Assembly (NCBI RefSeq): GCF_011045125.1
Contig: NZ_JAAKZF010000003.1
Coordinates: forward strand, 124,001-188,000
Direction: 5' to 3'
DNA length: 64,000 bases
From: Allomesorhizobium camelthorni
GTDB taxonomy: Bacteria; Pseudomonadota; Alphaproteobacteria; Rhizobiales; Rhizobiaceae
The translations under genes and the position numbers were made by a program. Positions 15,091 through 23,447 of the stretch are shown in pieces. Each line of letters starts with the position of its first letter. The first letter of the stretch is position 1. The notes under the pieces were generated by a model, which saw only the letters and a list, made by a program, of their open reading frames with translations, did not search any database and was not told the origin of the DNA.

Positions 15091-16103
15091 GACAGCCAGT
15101 CGAAATTCGTATCCACGATGCGCACATCGGCATCTGGCAGGACAACGCCCAGGATCCGAGCTTCAGACGAGAAGTCTATGGTGGGCTCATCCGCCAGATG
15201 CGCGATCGTGGCTGGTCGATCCGCTCCGAGCCGGGCGTCCGCCATCGCCATCGCATCTTGAGCCCAGACCATCGCCTCGGCGCACGCGGTACGCTCCGCT
15301 GCGCGATCAGGGTTTCCGGCCGCGTCGTCGAGGTCGACTTTTGGGCGGTGACCTGGCCGATCTGCAATAGCAACGGACGGCGGCACGACTTCGACCGGAT
15401 GCAGCGCATGCGCCATATCGACCGGCTACGTGTGGAGTTGGAGTTCCGACGCTTCATCACCTGGCTCGAAACGTTGGCGACGGCGAAGGTCAGGCGGTCT
15501 GCCGAGCGTGACATGGCCCCGATCGAGCGCATCGAGAAGGACTATGCCGAAAGCTGGCACCGAGACAAGGTGCTAGGGCGCCCGACGTGGAGCAGCGATT
15601 CCCAGCGAAAGTCGCAGGACGGGAGCCTGCTCGTGCACGGCCAAACAGTATGGCTGCCCGACCGCAAGGGCCGCGTCGTCAGAGGCGCCGCTTACTACAA
15701 CCTCAACAATATGTGGTGGGTAGTGGCCGGCGGGCAGCTTTTGAACGAGGGCAGCCATTCGCTGTTCACCGCACCGCCGTCAGATCTCCGCATCAAACGA
15801 AACGATCGCGCGCGGCGTTCACGGCTGGAGAAGGAACTGGCGCTGGCGGCTGGGCGAATGGACTTCCAGCGCGCTCACACGCTCAAGATGATCCTGTTCG
15901 GCGGCGAGCCGACGTTCATGATCTGGGCCCGCGACCACAACGCCTACTATCGATCCCAATATGCCGGCTACACGACGGACCGGATCAGCGCCGGCAAATA
16001 CACCCGTGAAGAGGCGGAAGCTGAATGCAAGCGCGTCCCTCATGAACTCGAAATGGTGTGCCCGGACGGCGCTCATATTCGTTTCGATCGGAGGGCGGCA
16101 TGA
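15087..16103 (+). CDS. Phage hypothetical protein with UVR-like motif
   Basis: A 338-residue protein. Residues 30-130 form an unrecognised alpha/beta domain. A helical stretch near residue 250, SRLEKELALAAGRMDFQRAH, resembles the UVR (UvrB/UvrC interaction) motif, in which Glu/Leu/Ala and FE.AA.lRD recur. The gene overlaps both neighbours by ATGA. Any interaction with excision repair is speculative. Confidence 0.6.
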   Translation: MRQPVEIRIHDAHIGIWQDNAQDPSFRREVYGGLIRQMRDRGWSIRSEPGVRHRHRILSPDHRLGARGTLRCAIRVSGRVVEVDFWAVTWPICNSNGRRHDFDRMQRMRHIDRLRVELEFRRFITWLETLATAKVRRSAERDMAPIERIEKDYAESWHRDKVLGRPTWSSDSQRKSQDGSLLVHGQTVWLPDRKGRVVRGAAYYNLNNMWWVVAGGQLLNEGSHSLFTAPPSDLRIKRNDRARRSRLEKELALAAGRMDFQRAHTLKMILFGGEPTFMIWARDHNAYYRSQYAGYTTDRISAGKYTREEAEAECKRVPHELEMVCPDGAHIRFDRRAA

Positions 16104-16438
16104 TCCGCGTCACCTTCGAAATGCTGCCCCGCGGCAATGCCGACAAGGCCCGCACCATCGGCATCATGGAGATAGCCAACATCGCCTGCTACCTCGACGG
16201 CACGGCCGACTATGCGGTTATCCTGAAGAAGACGCCGCCCTTCTCCGGCGCGCTCGAAGCGGCGTGGAAGAAGGGCAAGCTCACCGCTGAGCATGGCGTC
16301 ATCAACAGCGTCATGGCCGGCGAGGATGAGGAGACCATAACCGCCCTCGCCCAAGGCCATCACCGCACCCAGCGCGGCGTCTACGATCTGCTCTATCGCG
16401 CGCTGAAGGCCTGCGGCCTCGACCGGAGGAACTCATGA
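16100..16438 (+). CDS. Phage hypothetical protein
   Basis: A 112-residue protein, MIRVTFEMLPRGNADKARTI, then GIMEIANIACYLDGTADYAV. It looks like an alpha/beta domain followed by helices. It starts within the stop of the upstream gene (ATGA), behind GGAGGGCGG. Not recognised. Confidence 0.65.
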   Translation: MIRVTFEMLPRGNADKARTIGIMEIANIACYLDGTADYAVILKKTPPFSGALEAAWKKGKLTAEHGVINSVMAGEDEETITALAQGHHRTQRGVYDLLYRALKACGLDRRNS

Positions 16439-17043
16439 TCCTGATTCCAGAAATTAGCACAGTCCTGATTCTTGTTCCCCGCACCGGCTCTGGATCCCTG
16501 CGGCGCGCAATTGCAGCGGCCTACCCGCAGTCGGTTCTGATCTATCGCCATATGGAGGCGGACGGCGTGCCAGCCGGATACGATCGCTGGCGCAGGGTCG
16601 GGGTCGTTCGCCATCCGGTGGAGCGGCTCTGGAGCCTGTACAAGTTCATGCGCAATTTTGCCGGCGATCACGACCCTGCCTACGTGGCGTCAATGCGCGA
16701 CAGCGCTAAACGGCCGTTCTGCGAGTGGCTCACTCAAAACCAGACAGTCTTTACCAGTCCATACGATTCCGCCGGGCGCGGACGCTATTGGCCGCAGTTC
16801 ACGGTTCGGCATCCGCTGCCGGAAAATCGAAAAAGCCAATTCGTCTATCTGCGGCCCGACCTCGGGACAGAGATCGTTCCATACGAAAAGGTTGGCGACC
16901 TGGCGGCGCAATTGTTCATTGCCCTCGATCGCCACAACCAGACGACCGCCACGCCACCACCACCGCTTACGCCCGAAGCTGCTGACCATGTCTCGCGCGT
17001 TTTTGCATGGGACTTCGAAGCCGTAGCCGAGGCGCGGCTATGA
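16435..17043 (+). CDS. Sulfotransferase-like protein
   Basis: A 202-residue protein with the two PAPS-binding elements of sulfotransferases: VPRTGSGSLRRAI at residues 14-26 (5'-phosphosulfate loop, variant of PKTGTT) and GVVRHPVERLWSLYKF at about 56-71 (3'-phosphate site R.P..R..S.Y). Length is short for the superfamily (250-300), but the core is complete. Sulfotransferases are rare in phages; it may modify a host surface molecule or be a decayed enzyme. The host substrate is unknown. ATGA overlaps on both sides. Confidence 0.7.
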   Translation: MILIPEISTVLILVPRTGSGSLRRAIAAAYPQSVLIYRHMEADGVPAGYDRWRRVGVVRHPVERLWSLYKFMRNFAGDHDPAYVASMRDSAKRPFCEWLTQNQTVFTSPYDSAGRGRYWPQFTVRHPLPENRKSQFVYLRPDLGTEIVPYEKVGDLAAQLFIALDRHNQTTATPPPPLTPEAADHVSRVFAWDFEAVAEARL

Positions 17044-17240
17044 TCGAGCGTGACTCCGGCAAGCAGCAACTCGTCTGCGACTGCGGTGCGTCCCACAAGG
17101 TCTACGCCGCCGACGACTTCACCATCATGATCACCGAGGCCAAGGCCGACGGCTGGAAGGTCCAGAAGGTCGCCGGAGAGTGGGAGCATAGCTGCCCCGA
17201 TTGCGCCGCGCCGTCGCCGAGGAAAGGAACGCTGCTGTGA
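17040..17240 (+). CDS. Small zinc-binding phage protein
   Basis: A 66-residue protein. CDCGASHKVYAADDF and SCPDCAAP give two CxC/CxxC pairs 30 residues apart, a zinc-ribbon layout. Between them is a small alpha/beta hairpin. ATGA start overlap with the sulfotransferase gene. Nucleic-acid or protein binding is likely; no more can be said. Confidence 0.65.
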   Translation: MIERDSGKQQLVCDCGASHKVYAADDFTIMITEAKADGWKVQKVAGEWEHSCPDCAAPSPRKGTLL

Positions 17241-17545
17241 AGGGCGACACCGCATGGCAGGCCGAGGAGCGCGCGCAGGCTCAGCGCCTGGGCGACATCA
17301 TCCAGAAGGCGATCCAGGACGACGGGATCGCGATAGCCGCCGAAGGCCGCGCCCCGATGCTGAACGCGGTCGCGGGCGCGCTGGTCAATGTTGAAGCTGC
17401 GATGCTGGCCGCGATCCCCGACCCACGGCACCGCAAGGCGCTGCGCCAGGCGATGGAACGTGCACGGCCGCGCGCCCTTGCCGAAGCGATGACGCGCGAC
17501 AACGGCAAGGTGCAGGTCATCACTATCGGAGGCGTCAAGCAATGA
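17237..17545 (+). CDS. Phage hypothetical protein, helical
   Basis: A 102-residue helical protein starting at GTG 17237, which overlaps the upstream stop as GTGA (first residues KGDTAWQAEERAQAQRLGD). Arg/Ala-rich middle (RHRKALRQAMERARPRALAE). No catalytic motif or membrane segment. Coupled translation with its neighbours is suggested by the overlap. Confidence 0.6.
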   Translation: MKGDTAWQAEERAQAQRLGDIIQKAIQDDGIAIAAEGRAPMLNAVAGALVNVEAAMLAAIPDPRHRKALRQAMERARPRALAEAMTRDNGKVQVITIGGVKQ

Positions 17546-17721
17546 CCGAACCGGAAACCCGCGCCTGCAAGGGCGGAGAGACGCGCTGCGTCCAGACGCT
17601 GATGTCTCACATGGAGGAGTGCCAAGCCTGCGGCACGGCCGTCGCCTGCGACCTGATCGACCATCCCTTCTTCGGCTTCGCCACCAACTGCCCGCAGGCG
17701 GAGGAGCAGGACGATGGCTGA
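17542..17721 (+). CDS. Small Cys-rich phage protein
   Basis: A 59-residue protein with six Cys: RACKGGETRC, EECQACGTAVAC and TNC. The spacing suggests a zinc-binding fold. It starts within the previous stop (ATGA) and overlaps the next start by eight bases. Function unknown. Confidence 0.6.
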   Translation: MTEPETRACKGGETRCVQTLMSHMEECQACGTAVACDLIDHPFFGFATNCPQAEEQDDG

Positions 17722-18145
17722 GCAGACTGGACTGGAAGTTAAGCCGCTGGGCGAGTTCTTCATTCAAGAACGCGACGACGACATGCTTATCGCTGAGAGG
17801 TGTTGGCAATTCGGCAACCGCTGCATCGCCCGCCGTCCGCGGCTCCTGACGAATGAAGAATGGCGACCAACGGCGCAACGCATCGTTGCAGCCCTCGCCG
17901 TCCCAGCGCCGCAGCCGGGCTGGCAGACCATGGACACCGCGCCGAAGGATGGGACGCGGATCCTGCTTTGGATGGTTCATGACAACGCGAAGTATAGCAA
18001 GCACCCCGTCGAGGAGGGATGGGAGGCTGCTGTCATCGCGGAATGGATCGATCACAACGGCGGCGGCTGGACGTGGCACGGCCTGTTTGGGCGCCCAACT
18101 CATTGGCGGCACCTGCCTGCATCTCCCCGGAGTGCGGGCCAATGA
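17714..18145 (+). CDS. DUF551-like phage protein
   Basis: A 143-residue protein. The C-terminal half contains GWQTMDTAPKDGTRILLW, then HWRHLP, the signature of DUF551-type phage proteins (W...tAP.dG..vl.w ... tHW..lP). The N-terminal half is unrecognised. It is in the string of small overlapping genes before the integrase. Confidence 0.7.
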   Translation: MAEQTGLEVKPLGEFFIQERDDDMLIAERCWQFGNRCIARRPRLLTNEEWRPTAQRIVAALAVPAPQPGWQTMDTAPKDGTRILLWMVHDNAKYSKHPVEEGWEAAVIAEWIDHNGGGWTWHGLFGRPTHWRHLPASPRSAGQ

Positions 18146-18516
18146 CCGCCCCTGTTCGCCTCCGCCTCTCCCGCCGGCGCGGCTTCGACTTGCAGGCGCA
18201 TTCGCACCAGGTCAATGGCCTCGAGGCGGTGAACGTCGCCCGGCCAGGCGTTTGGGGAAATCCCTTCATCGTCGGCAAAGATGGCGACCGGCCCTATTGC
18301 GTCGACCTCTACAAGGCCCTGCTCGCCGGCATGATCCCGCTCGGCAAGAGCGCGCACCACGGCGAGCTGCTGGCCGCGCGCCTGCGCGTCATCGCCGGGA
18401 TCGACCGGCTGCGCGGAAAGAACCTCGCCTGCTGGTGCGCGCTCGACGGCAAGCCCTGCCACGCCGACGTGCTGCTCAACATTGCGAACGCGCCGGAAAG
18501 GGGAAACCGGGGATGA
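18142..18516 (+). CDS. DUF4326 family protein
   Basis: A 124-residue protein matching DUF4326: NVARPGVWGNPFIVGKDG, a central helical part, and the C-terminal LRGKNLACWCALDGKPCHAD with the Cys/His set C-W-C...CHAD, probably a metal site. It is frequent in phages and mobile elements; biochemical role unknown. ATGA start at 18142. Confidence 0.75.
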   Translation: MTAPVRLRLSRRRGFDLQAHSHQVNGLEAVNVARPGVWGNPFIVGKDGDRPYCVDLYKALLAGMIPLGKSAHHGELLAARLRVIAGIDRLRGKNLACWCALDGKPCHADVLLNIANAPERGNRG

Positions 18517-18692
18517 GCCGAGCCCTAGCCCTCTCGGCCCGCCAGGTAACGGCCCTCTGCAAGGGCGCCGAGAAGGCCGGCTTTGTTCCGGAGGTCAAGA
18601 TCGGCGACGTGGTTGTGCGCCTTGTCCCGGCAGAACATGCGGCCCAGGAAAGAAGGGGCACTATTGACGAAATCGAGGAGATACGTCTTTGA
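18513..18692 (+). CDS. Small protein preceding the integrase
   Basis: A 59-residue protein, MSRALALSARQVTALCKGAE, then GFVPEVKIGDVVVRLVPAEH. Short helical N-terminus and beta C-terminus. Its position directly before, and overlapping, the integrase is where excisionases or integrase cofactors are found. The LSARQVTALCKGAEKAG segment could form an HTH, as in rhizobial mobile elements. Function inferred only from place. Confidence 0.6.
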   Translation: MSRALALSARQVTALCKGAEKAGFVPEVKIGDVVVRLVPAEHAAQERRGTIDEIEEIRL

Positions 18693-19753
18693 ATGGCGAT
18701 ATGCCTCGGAAGCTGCCGCCCTTTGTCATGCGCGAGACCACTCGCCACAACACGGTCGTCTTCTATTTCCGCAAGGGCAAAGGGCCGCGTATTCGCCTTC
18801 CGGCGCTGGGAGCGAAGGATTTCGACGAGGCCTACCAGGCGGCTCTCGCCGGCTCGATCCCCCAGAAACGTGCAGTTGCCAATGCCAGCAGCCTGAAATG
18901 GCTTGTCGCCCGCTATCGCGAGACCGGCGCATATCTGGCGCTTTCCCCGGCCACACGCCGGCAGCGCGACAACATCTTCAAGGGCGTGCTCGAGAGCGCC
19001 GGCGATGCGGCCTTTCGCGCGATCACGCGCAAGACGATCGTCGACGGTCGCGAACGCAGATCCGGCACGCCGGCCCAGGCCCGAAACTTCCTCGACGCCA
19101 TGCGCGGCCTATTTCGCTGGGCGCTCGAGGCCGAGCACGTCAACGTCGATCCGACTGCCGGCGTGAAGAACCCGGCGAAACCGAAGGGCGGCGAGGGCTT
19201 CGCTGCCTGGACCGAAGATGACGTCGTGGCGTATGAGGAACGATGGCCGGCAGGAACGAAAGAGCGGGTCTGGCTTCACGTCCTGCTCTACACAGGGCTG
19301 CGCCGCGGTGATGCCGTCATCGTCGGACGGCAGCATGTCCGCGATGGCGTGGCGACGCTCCGGACCGAAAAGACAAACACCGAAGTCTCAATCCCGATCC
19401 TACCAGTGCTAAACCAGACGCTGGAGATCGGGCCGACCGGTGACCTGGCGTTCATCGTCGGCGAACGCGGAGAACCACTCACCAAGGAATCCTTCGGCAA
19501 TATGTTTCGGAAGGCCTGTAACGAAGCCGATGTCAAGAAATCGGCGCACGGCGTTCGCAAGATTGGAGCGACCAGGGCGGCCGAAGCCGGCGCCACTGTT
19601 GCCGAGCTCGAGGCGCTGTTCGGCTGGACCGGCGGCGCGATGGCTTCGCTCTACACGAAGACCGCCGATCGGAAGCGGCTCGCGAGACAGGCATCGGAAA
19701 AGATCGGGAACATCCATCGCCCGCAGATCAAGAGAACGAACGATGCGAGCTAA
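18689..19753 (+). CDS. int: Tyrosine-type site-specific integrase
   Basis: A 354-residue tyrosine recombinase. Catalytic set from the TTG start: Arg205 (TGLRRGD), His287 and Arg290 (AHGVRK), Trp313 in the second His position (FGWTGG, an accepted replacement) and Tyr322 (SLYTKT). The N-terminus VVFYFRKGKGPRIRLPALG is a short arm-binding segment, followed by a core-binding domain with a SAM-like helical set. TTG 18689 is preferred because GAGGAG lies eight bases upstream; ATG 18701 is the alternative. It lies 630 bp from the 3' end of tRNA-Leu(GAG), its probable attachment site. Confidence 0.9.
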   Translation: MNGDMPRKLPPFVMRETTRHNTVVFYFRKGKGPRIRLPALGAKDFDEAYQAALAGSIPQKRAVANASSLKWLVARYRETGAYLALSPATRRQRDNIFKGVLESAGDAAFRAITRKTIVDGRERRSGTPAQARNFLDAMRGLFRWALEAEHVNVDPTAGVKNPAKPKGGEGFAAWTEDDVVAYEERWPAGTKERVWLHVLLYTGLRRGDAVIVGRQHVRDGVATLRTEKTNTEVSIPILPVLNQTLEIGPTGDLAFIVGERGEPLTKESFGNMFRKACNEADVKKSAHGVRKIGATRAAEAGATVAELEALFGWTGGAMASLYTKTADRKRLARQASEKIGNIHRPQIKRTNDAS

Positions 19754-20354
19754 TGACTATCCGCATGTCGAAGTCGCGAAATCACGACACGGTAGGATGC
19801 GGACCTATTTCAGGCGAGGTAAAGGACCGCGGTTCAGGCTTCCCGATGATATCGCTTCAGCGGAATTCCAAGCAGCCTACCAAGCAGCGGCGGAGGGCAA
19901 GCCGCTACCTCATATCCGGTTCATGCCGGTCACACCGGTCGATCGCCGGAAGCAGGGAACGGAAGCTGTCCTTCGTGGTGCGTTCCGCTCCGCCAGGACA
20001 CGCGGTCGGCAGAAGGATGTCGCGTTTGACCTCGACTTGGATTTCCTCCTCGAAATGGCTGTCAAGCAAGATTTCCGCTGCGCCCTGACGGGGATCGAGT
20101 TCCTTACGGAGCGGCCTGGCGACAGCCGGGTCAATCCCTACACACCGTCAATCGACCGTATCAGGCCTAAGCTCGGCTACACAAAGGGTAACGTCAGGCT
20201 GGTGATCTACGCAGTGAACGCAATGCTACTGGATTGGGGCGAGGAGCTTTTCAGGCAGATAGCCAACTCGCATCGTTACTGGCCGGGAACAAAAACGGGA
20301 CGCGCAACGCCCGCACCAAAGATGGCGGTACGGGGCAAAGTAGAAAAAACATAA
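19743..20354 (+). CDS. Integrase-arm segment fused to HNH nuclease domain
   Basis: A 203-residue protein that overlaps the integrase end by 11 bp. Residues 12-55 (RMRTYFRRGKGPRFRLPDD, then EFQAAYQAAAEGK) repeat the layout of the integrase N-terminus (VVFYFRKGKGPRIRLP, FDEAYQAALAG), a likely arm-type DNA-binding segment. Residues 105-160 carry an HNH-like nuclease domain: Cys113 in RCALTGIEF, then Asp138 and Arg139 in PSIDRIRPKLGYTKGN with Asn150, then VRLVIYAVN. No catalytic recombinase residues are present. If it binds the same arm sites as the integrase, it could cut at or near the att site. I know of no described case; the fusion and the role are inferred. Confidence 0.75.
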   Translation: MRANDYPHVEVAKSRHGRMRTYFRRGKGPRFRLPDDIASAEFQAAYQAAAEGKPLPHIRFMPVTPVDRRKQGTEAVLRGAFRSARTRGRQKDVAFDLDLDFLLEMAVKQDFRCALTGIEFLTERPGDSRVNPYTPSIDRIRPKLGYTKGNVRLVIYAVNAMLLDWGEELFRQIANSHRYWPGTKTGRATPAPKMAVRGKVEKT

Positions 20355-20379
20355 TGATTTCAAAGGCTAAAAAATTCGT

Positions 20380-20464
20380 TGGTGCGGTCGAGAAGACTCG
20401 AACTTCCACGGGTTGCCCCACAGCGACCTCAACGCTGCGCGTCTACCAATTCCGCCACGACCGC
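20380..20464 (-). tRNA. tRNA-Leu (anticodon GAG), probable attachment site
   Basis: Read on the minus strand, the gene starts GCGGTCGTGGCGG and ends CGACCGC followed by A and an encoded CCA (20380-20383). The acceptor stems pair at 7 of 7, the anticodon loop is TTGAGGT (anticodon GAG, Leu), a long variable arm of class II is present, and the T-loop reads TTCGAGT. A T-run follows downstream (TTTTTT on the minus strand at about 20,374). The 3' end faces the integrase, as in att sites where the phage rebuilds the tRNA end, so the element border should lie at 20,380-20,410. Confidence 0.93.
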
Positions 20465-20657
20465 ACGTCACGAAAGAACCGGTCGGAACCGGCCAGCGGC
20501 ATGTAGCAAATCGTTTCCGGCGAAACAAGTGCGTCAGAGGCATTATTCGGCGCAGAAAAGCGCGGTGTCGAAGCACTTCGCCCACTGCCTTGGCCCACAA
20601 CAAAACTGGACCTTTTCAATGCTTGCCATCATATGATGGGAGCCAAGAGAGAGCCCC

Positions 20658-21401
20658 ATGTCAGAACGCAGCCAGATAGCCGGATCGTTCCTGCCCGCGC
20701 CCGGTTCCGCGCCGGTCGAGTGGCGAATCGAGCCCGGCCTGACTGGATACGAGGAAGCGCTTGCGGTGATGGAAGCCCGCGCCGGCGCTATTCGCGACGG
20801 CACGGAGTGCGAACTGGTCTGGCTCGTCGAACATCCGCCACTTTATACAGCCGGAACATCGGCCCGCATCGAGGATCTTGTCGAACCCGACCGGTTTCCG
20901 GTGTTCAATGCCGGCCGCGGCGGCGAATACACATATCACGGCCCCGGCCAGCGGGTCGCCTATGTCATGCTCGACCTCAAGCGGCGGCGCGAGGACGTGC
21001 GCGCCTTCGTCGCGGCGCTGGAGGACTGGATCATTGCTGCGCTCGCGGCATTCAACGTGCGCGGGGAGCGCCGAGAGGACCGCGTCGGCGTCTGGGTGGT
21101 GCGGCCCGAGCGGCCGCCCATGCCGGACGGTTCGGCGGCCGAGGAGAAGATTGCCGCGATCGGCATCAGACTTCGGCGCTGGGTCAGCTTCCACGGCATC
21201 GCCATCAATGTCGAACCCGATCTTTCGCATTTCACCGGCATCGTGCCTTGCGGCGTGGCCGACCACGGCGTGACAAGCCTCGTCGATCTCGGCCTGCCGG
21301 TGACCATGGCCGACCTCGATTTGGCGCTGAAGTCCGCCTTCATCAAGGTGTTCGGGCAGGTTCTGGATGTTGCGGGGGCGCAGCACAGAAGGAGCGCATG
21401 A
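20658..21401 (+). CDS. lipB: Octanoyl-[acyl-carrier-protein] transferase
   Basis: A 247-residue LipB, which moves the octanoyl group from ACP to the lipoyl domain of 2-oxoacid dehydrogenases, the first step of lipoate synthesis. Family blocks: [30 protein letters not shown], the lysine of [19 protein letters not shown], and the acyl-Cys of GIVPCGV. Preceded by AGAGAGAGCCCC. It starts the chromosomal region right of the tRNA and is followed two bases later by the ggt gene, so the two are probably co-transcribed. Confidence 0.95.
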   Translation: MSERSQIAGSFLPAPGSAPVEWRIEPGLTGYEEALAVMEARAGAIRDGTECELVWLVEHPPLYTAGTSARIEDLVEPDRFPVFNAGRGGEYTYHGPGQRVAYVMLDLKRRREDVRAFVAALEDWIIAALAAFNVRGERREDRVGVWVVRPERPPMPDGSAAEEKIAAIGIRLRRWVSFHGIAINVEPDLSHFTGIVPCGVADHGVTSLVDLGLPVTMADLDLALKSAFIKVFGQVLDVAGAQHRRSA

Positions 21402-21402
21402 C

Positions 21403-23172
21403 ATGAACGGAGGAGTTTTCGGGAGCGGCGCCTTGTGGCGGGCGCTGGCCCTGACCTTGCTGCTGGCCGGGCCGGCCCCGGCGCAGCAGGCGGCCGACAC
21501 AGTCGCGCCGGAGGCAAAGACCGCGATCGAATCGAAGCCAGCCATTCAGGCCGAGCGCCAGATGGTTGTCGCCGCCAACCCGCTGGCTGCCGACGCAGGC
21601 ATCGAAGTGCTGCGCGCCGGCGGCAACGCGGCCGATGCGCTCGTGGCGGTACAGACGGTGCTGGGTCTGGTCGAGCCGCAGTCCTCCGGCATGGGCGGCG
21701 GCGCTTTCCTAGTCTGGTACGACGGCAAGAGCGGCGAACTCACCACCTTCGATGGTCGGGAGACTGCGCCCGCCGCGGCCACGCCGGATCTCTTCCTGGG
21801 CGAGGACGGCAAGCCTCTGGAATTCATGGACGCCGTGGTCGGCGGCCGCTCGGTCGGCGTTCCCGGCGTGCCGCGGCTCCTCGAAACCGTGCACCGCCGT
21901 TATGGTACGCGACCCTGGCAGTCGCTGTTCGAGCCGGCGATCAAGCTGGCCGACCAGGGTTTCGCCATCTCCCCTCGCCTTGCCGCGCTCGTCGCCAATG
22001 AGGGCGAGAAGCTCGACGAGGACCCCGGCGCGCGCGCTTATTTCTTCGCGCCGGACGGATCGCCTCTGCCCGCCGGGCACCTCCTGCGCAATCCGGACTA
22101 TGCCACGACGCTCCGGGCCGTGGCTGCGGAGGGTGCGGACGCCTTCTACAACGGACCGATCGCGGCAAAGATCGTCGAAACGGTGCGTTCGCACCCGACC
22201 AATCCCGGCCTGCTGACGCTGGATGATCTAGCCGTCTACAAGGTCAAGGAGAGGCCCGCCGTCTGTGCGCCCTATCGCGGCCACGAGGTCTGCGGCATGG
22301 GACCGCCCTCCTCCGGCGCGATCGCCGTCGGGCAGATACTCGGCCTGCTCGAGCCGTTCGACATAGCCACGTTGGGCAAGGACGACCCGGAAGCCTGGCG
22401 GCTGATCGGCGACGCCACTCGTCTCGCCTTCGCCGACCGTGGCCGCTACGTCGCCGACAGCGATTTCGTCTCGATGCCCGAGGGCTTGCTCGATCCGGCC
22501 TATCTCAAGGCGCGTTCCGAATTGCTCCGCCGTCCGACGGCGCTGGGCGAGGACGAGGCCAAGGCCGGCGAACCGGCATGGCAGAAAGCCGAACTCCGCA
22601 TCGACGGCATCTCCTTCGAAATGCCGTCGACATCGCATTTCGTGATCGTCGACGCGGCAGGCAACATCGCCTCGATGACCACGACGATCGAGAACGGTTT
22701 TGGCGCACGCCTGATGACGGGCGGCTTCCTGCTCAACAACGAGCTTACCGACTTCTCCTTTGCGCCCGTAGAGGATGGCGACAACGTCGCCAACCGCGTC
22801 GAGCCCGGCAAGCGGCCACGCTCGTCAATGTCGCCGACCATCGTGCTCAAGGACGGCAAGCCGGTCTTCGCGCTCGGCTCGCCGGGCGGCTCAAGCATCA
22901 TCTCCTATGTCGCCACTACGCTGATCGGGCTGATCGACTGGAAGATGGACATGCAGGCTGCAATCTCCATGCCGCATCTCGTCAACAGGTTCGGCCCCTA
23001 CGACCTCGAAAAAGGGACTGCCGCCGAAGGACTGGCCGCCGACCTCGAAGCGCTGGGCTACAAGGTCGCAGTGAAGGACCTGAATTCCGGCCTGCACGGC
23101 GTCGCTATCCAGCCTTCGGGATTGACCGGCGGAGCCGATCCGCGCCGCGAAGGCGTCGCCCTCGGCGACTGA
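21403..23172 (+). CDS. ggt: Gamma-glutamyltranspeptidase (periplasmic)
   Basis: A 589-residue enzyme that cleaves gamma-glutamyl bonds, chiefly of glutathione, and transfers the glutamyl group. A signal peptide (LWRALALTLLLAGPAPAQQA) sends it to the periplasm. The large subunit contains LRAGGNAADALVAVQTVLGL and QSSGMGGGAF. Self-cleavage should occur before the Thr of STSHFVIVD near residue 416, giving the nucleophile of the small subunit. SMSPTIVLKDGKPVFALGSP and GGSS close the active site. ATG 21403 follows AAGGAGCG. A GC-rich hairpin follows at 23190-23213. Confidence 0.93.
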   Translation: MNGGVFGSGALWRALALTLLLAGPAPAQQAADTVAPEAKTAIESKPAIQAERQMVVAANPLAADAGIEVLRAGGNAADALVAVQTVLGLVEPQSSGMGGGAFLVWYDGKSGELTTFDGRETAPAAATPDLFLGEDGKPLEFMDAVVGGRSVGVPGVPRLLETVHRRYGTRPWQSLFEPAIKLADQGFAISPRLAALVANEGEKLDEDPGARAYFFAPDGSPLPAGHLLRNPDYATTLRAVAAEGADAFYNGPIAAKIVETVRSHPTNPGLLTLDDLAVYKVKERPAVCAPYRGHEVCGMGPPSSGAIAVGQILGLLEPFDIATLGKDDPEAWRLIGDATRLAFADRGRYVADSDFVSMPEGLLDPAYLKARSELLRRPTALGEDEAKAGEPAWQKAELRIDGISFEMPSTSHFVIVDAAGNIASMTTTIENGFGARLMTGGFLLNNELTDFSFAPVEDGDNVANRVEPGKRPRSSMSPTIVLKDGKPVFALGSPGGSSIISYVATTLIGLIDWKMDMQAAISMPHLVNRFGPYDLEKGTAAEGLAADLEALGYKVAVKDLNSGLHGVAIQPSGLTGGADPRREGVALGD

Positions 23173-23189
23173 GCGCCGGAGCAACATGC

Positions 23190-23213
23190 GGCGGCGACCC
23201 GACAGTCGCCGCC
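23190..23213. terminator. GC-rich hairpin after ggt
   Basis: GGCGGCGAC at 23190-23198 pairs with GTCGCCGCC at 23205-23213 around a six-base loop. It lies between the convergent ends of ggt (+) and the small membrane peptide (-). No T-run follows, so it is either a Rho-aided or bidirectional end, or only a structural hairpin. Confidence 0.5.
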
Positions 23214-23221
23214 CGCCATTC

Positions 23222-23308
23222 TCAGAGCGCGCCGATCCATACGGCCATCGAAATCAGAAATGTGCTCATGCAAACCAGCGAGACCACGTCTTGCACCAAA
23301 TCGGTCAT
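23222..23308 (-). CDS. 28-residue membrane peptide
   Basis: ATG at 23308 follows a perfect AGGAGG six bases upstream. The product is MTDLVQDVVSLVCMSTFLIS followed by MAVWIGAL: one hydrophobic helix after a short acidic head. A TTGACA lies about 55 bp upstream on the same strand (23365-23360). The strong ribosome binding site, hydrophobic composition and free-standing position support a real small membrane protein, perhaps a regulator of a membrane enzyme or a toxin-like peptide. No family recognised. Confidence 0.65.
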   Translation of the reverse strand: MTDLVQDVVSLVCMSTFLISMAVWIGAL

Positions 23309-23447
23309 GATTCCCTCCTGTTTTCAGTATGTTCGTAGTTTGTTCTCTCTTTATTCAAATGTCAAACGCCTGCACACGCCGAGAAGCGCGAGGGTAAATG
23401 AAAGGTAAAGGGCAGTAGAACGCCCGGGAGAACCCCGGCAAAATTCC

